Source: Burkholderia sp.
GTDB lineage: Bacteria > Pseudomonadota > Gammaproteobacteria > Burkholderiales > Burkholderiaceae
Assembly: GCA_040954445.1 (NCBI GenBank)
Contig: CP144361.1
Location: 248,001 to 312,000, forward strand
Length of the DNA stretch: 64,000 nt
Direction of reading: 5' to 3'
Below are positions 61,473 through 64,000 of this stretch, piece after piece. A program made the position numbers and the translations under genes. The notes beneath the pieces are model-generated. The model was not told the origin of the DNA, ran no database searches, and was given only the letters and a program-made list of their open reading frames with translations. Every line of letters begins with the position of its first letter. Position 1 is the stretch's first letter.

Positions 61473-62533
61473 TTAGCGGCGGGAACCCCGTGCCATGCCT
61501 TGCATGGCACCGCCGACCTCATTGGCGACAGCACCTGCCGCGCCCGCCGCCGCACCTGCTACGCCGCCCGCAGCTCCGGCAGCGGCTCCCCCGGCGGCAC
61601 CGCCGCCCGCAGCGCCACCGGACCCGCCCTTGCTGCCGCCACCACTGCCGCCACCGGAGCCCTTGTTGCCGCCAGGAGAGCTAATGTGATTGAGCACGTT
61701 AGCGGTGACGCCATCGCCCCACCGAGCCGCCATGTCCGGCACCTGCTTGAGCACGAACCACGATATGACCGTGAGCAGCCCGCAGGTGATGATCGGCACG
61801 AGGATCGGGGACGAAGGATTCGCGGCCGAGGCCGCCGTGATCGCCTTTTGGTAGAAAGCCATCATCAGGCCGAACACGGCGGACAGCAGCACCGTGACCA
61901 GGCCGTAATTGATGACCGAGCCAATCCACTTCGTGAACAGGTTATTGAGGCTCGGGAACAGCAGGCAGAAGATGAATATTGGTCCGAAACACACCGTCAC
62001 CCCGAGCAGGAATTTCGCCATGAGGATGAAGCCGGCACGAAGGCCGCACATCAGGATCGTGGAGAGCAGCACAGCAACACCAAGCAGCCCGCTTGCGATG
62101 CCCGGCCCGCTAAACACGCAGGCGTTCGCGAACGCCTGCTTGGCCGTCGTCAGCCCCTTGTCGATCGCGTCATCAATCGTGCTCGCGATTTGGTTCTGGC
62201 TGCTCGCACTGCTCTGCCCGTCGATGAGCAGCACCGAGGCGAACTCGTCGGGCGTTTCATGGCGACGTTTGCGAGCGACTGCTGATACCACCCGCCGGCG
62301 CTCGCGATGCTTATGATGATCGCGTATCGAATAAATCGGTTGACCAGCGTTCCTCGCGGTTCCCCGTCCGCTCGGATCATCAGGAACAGGCCCTCGACCA
62401 TCAGGGACATCGTGAGGCCGAGGGCTACGACAGGTGTAACGGTGTTAATGATCCGGCTTAGGTTCGTCGCAACGAAATCCGTAGTGACGGTATCCATGTA
62501 GTTGAAAATCTGCGTCGTTGCGTCGAATGGCAT
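61473..62533 (-). pseudogene. virB6: VirB6/TrbL-family type IV secretion protein, frameshifted
   Basis: VirB6 is the polytopic inner-membrane channel component of type IV secretion. First frame MPFDATTQIFNYMDTVTTDF then MSLMVEGLFLMIRADGEPRG to WYQQSLANVAMK; second frame PDEFASVLLIDGQSSASSQN through several membrane helices (FILMAKFLLGVTVCFGPIFI) to a Gly/Ala-rich tail. One A is missing near 62255 (AAA where AAAA would restore Met-Lys-Thr-Pro-Asp). SD GAGGTGA before ATG 62533. Gene order virB5-eexN-virB6 matches conjugative plasmids of the pKM101 type. Confidence 0.82.
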
Positions 62534-62567
62534 GACGGTTCACCTCTAGGCGCCGGCCGGGCGCCGC

Positions 62568-62807
62568 TCAATTTGTGAGCTTCGGGGCCTTGTTGTCGCT
62601 CCCCGTGCAAAGGATGTTTGCTTGCGCGTTAGCGGCCAACGCGTTTTGGCAGTCGGCCGTTGCCGCCTGCGCAGCATCGTTGTTGCACTCCTGGACCCGC
62701 TTTACGCGAGCGTCGGCATTCTGGAGATGCCATGCCTTCGTGTGCTCGGAATGCTGGTTGCACGCGGCGAGCGGGAGCAGGAGAGCGAGTAGCAGAAGTC
62801 GTTTCAT
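62568..62807 (-). CDS. EexN-like small lipoprotein
   Basis: 79 residues, MKRLLLLALLLPLAACNQHS with lipobox LAAC (Cys16). The mature part is short and charged with one Cys pair (QECNNDAAQAATADCQNAL), as in entry-exclusion lipoproteins encoded between virB5 and virB6. Would sit in the membrane and block redundant conjugative entry. Ends APKLTN, nearly the same as VirB5's APRLTN next door. Family call from position and features. Confidence 0.7.
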   Translation of the reverse strand: MKRLLLLALLLPLAACNQHSEHTKAWHLQNADARVKRVQECNNDAAQAATADCQNALAANAQANILCTGSDNKAPKLTN

Positions 62808-62812
62808 GTTGG

Positions 62813-63406
62813 TCAATTGGTCAGTCTCGGAGCGGTGTTGTCGTCCTGGTTGGTGCCGATCGTGTAGCGGGTCAGGGCTTCGTCCTGCTGCGCCTTGAGC
62901 AGCTTGTCCTGGGCCTGCTGCGCCATGCCCATCAATTGCAGCTTGGCTTGCTCACCCTGGATCGCACCTTGGGCTATCTGGATGCGCGCCTGCAAATCCA
63001 TGATCTGTTTCGGCGTGGTGGTCTGGTTAATCTGGTCGGTCAGCGCCTGGATGTCGTTCAGCTCGCGCATCTGATTGTCGTAAGCCGTCTGCGCCATTTG
63101 CCGGTCGTAGGCGCCTTTCATCTGGAGCTGTTGCTGTACGAACTTGAGCGCGTCGCCGCGCCCCATGCCGTCAATCTGGCTCTTGAACTGGCCGAGCATC
63201 GAGGACGCCGAGGGCGTGATGCTGGACGAGCTGTTCATCGCGTCCTGGTACACCTGCGTCCAGTCCTGCGGCAGATTGCCCTTAAGCAGCCCCGTGCTGC
63301 CGGACACCAGCGAGCCCAGGCCACTACTGCCCGTGAGCGCGCTGTACTGGTTCTCGGCCGTCTGCAACTGCGATTTGAGCGTGGTGATTTGCTGCGTCAT
63401 CTGCGC
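62813..63406 (-). pseudogene. virB5: VirB5-family pilus protein, 5' truncated
   Basis: VirB5 is a minor pilus-tip protein with a signal peptide. The remaining frame QQITTLKSQLQTAENQYSAL through IQIAQGAIQGEQAKLQLMGM to the stop is the helical C-terminal ~195 residues. The signal peptide and first ~50 residues are missing: IS903-like copy II starts at 63407. Not functional as a secreted pilin unless a new start and signal exist. Confidence 0.82.
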
Positions 63407-63892
63407 GGCGTTGTTGCATAAATCGAGTGTGAGGATGCAATAGCATCGACGGGCATAATTTCAGGCGATACGAACGGATTGACGGATTGCGGACGAGCGA
63501 GGTCCGCCATGCGGTTGATGACGCCGACGCGAACGGCGACCTCAGTCGCCTGCGCGGCGATGTGACGCGCCCAGAGACAGTTGCCGGTGAGGGTCTTGAA
63601 CCGATACATCGCATTCTCGGCAAGCGATCGCCGGTGGTAGCCACTGTGTTGCTTCCATTCTCGACGACCGTCACGGGCAATTGCATCAACCGCGCCATTA
63701 CGCCACGCCGCACCGGGCATATCCGCTGGCCAATGAGCGGCACCCTCGCGTGGCGGAATCGAAGGAATAGCACTGCGTGCAGCAATGGCCGCATGGCATG
63801 GCTTGGTGTCGTAGGCACCGTCACCGCCGATGACATCGATTTGTTCTTCGCGTGGAATCTGGTCGAGCAACTTGGCTAGATTCCACGCGAAG
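63407..63892 (-). mobile_element. IS903-like element copy II, truncated with terminal foldback
   Basis: Right end at 63407, transposase C-terminal half (small 9-bp duplication near 63478). Ends in an inverted repeat: CTTCGCGTGGAATCT (63846-63860) and its complement at 63878-63892. Confidence 0.85.
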
Positions 63893-64000
63893 GGCGTTGT
63901 TGCATAAATCGAGCGAGATCCGTTGACGTTTACGCGCAATGGTCGCGGGGCCAGCCTCCTATCAAGTCAGATGCCAGAGTAACTGCCTAATTTTTGCCAA
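63893..64000 (+). mobile_element. IS903-like element copy JJ, continues past window
   Basis: GGCGTTGTTGCATAAATCGA and the left-end leader up to GCCTAATTTTTGCCAA; the transposase start would lie just outside. Confidence 0.88.

Noticed and set aside
61495..61689. Proline/alanine-rich frame opposite virB6
   Set aside because: It is the antisense of the Gly/Ala-rich low-complexity tail of VirB6; no independent support.

Overview
The window looks like a chromosome (with a fragment of conjugative-plasmid type sequence) from a Burkholderia-like betaproteobacterium. Evidence: the tRNA-Tyr/Gly/Thr-tuf-tRNA-Trp-secE-nusG order, the ribF-ileS-lspA-coaBC-dut order, cyaY divergent from lptM-lysA, def-fmt, bamE divergent from fur, and protein sequences typical of that group. 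Almost every housekeeping block is separated by insertion sequences and several genes are frameshifted or truncated. This pattern (IS expansion plus fresh pseudogenes, core genes kept) is what is seen in recently host-restricted, genome-reducing symbionts; that lifestyle is an inference.

Layout: 1-5.2 kb, nusG, secE, IS debris, then tRNA-Trp, tuf, tRNA-Thr, tRNA-Gly, tRNA-Tyr with one strong promoter. 6.4-9.2 kb, secA. 10.9-17.3 kb, dut, coaBC (frameshifted), lspA, ileS, ribF. 17.9-20.3 kb, remnants of nadC and petC and a frameshifted sspA. 23.8-24.7 kb, lpxC. 25.4-32.3 kb, exbD, ppa, iscX, cyaY, lptM-like, lysA. 34.3 kb, tRNA-Arg. 36-41 kb, a 2-hydroxyacid dehydrogenase, clpS, clpA. 45-47.6 kb, folA, fmt, def. 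49.6-55.9 kb, bamE, fur, topB (frameshifted), a thioredoxin-like gene. 57.2-58.8 kb, dsbB, tag. 61.5-63.4 kb, a decayed virB6-eexN-virB5 type IV secretion block.

Mobile DNA: one IS5-family element of the IS903 subgroup (1,123 bp, 20-bp ends GGCGTTGTTGCATAAATCGA, 318-residue DDE transposase, 9-bp target duplications) is present in about 16 full or near-full copies and many fragments, roughly 24 kb in total. At least four copies keep an intact transposase frame. Older layers are remnants of IS30, IS630 and integrase-core transposases.

Two small non-autonomous families stand out. The first is a set of palindromes of exactly 114 bp flanked by TA, with arms that match within each copy but differ between copies, plus exact 22-bp short forms also flanked by TA. 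The second is a 138-bp element made of two inverted right ends of the IS903-like element, with 9-bp target duplications. I consider the 114/22-bp palindrome family the most interesting object in the window. The frameshifts in coaBC (T5) and topB (A7) lie in homopolymers and may be tolerated by slippage.
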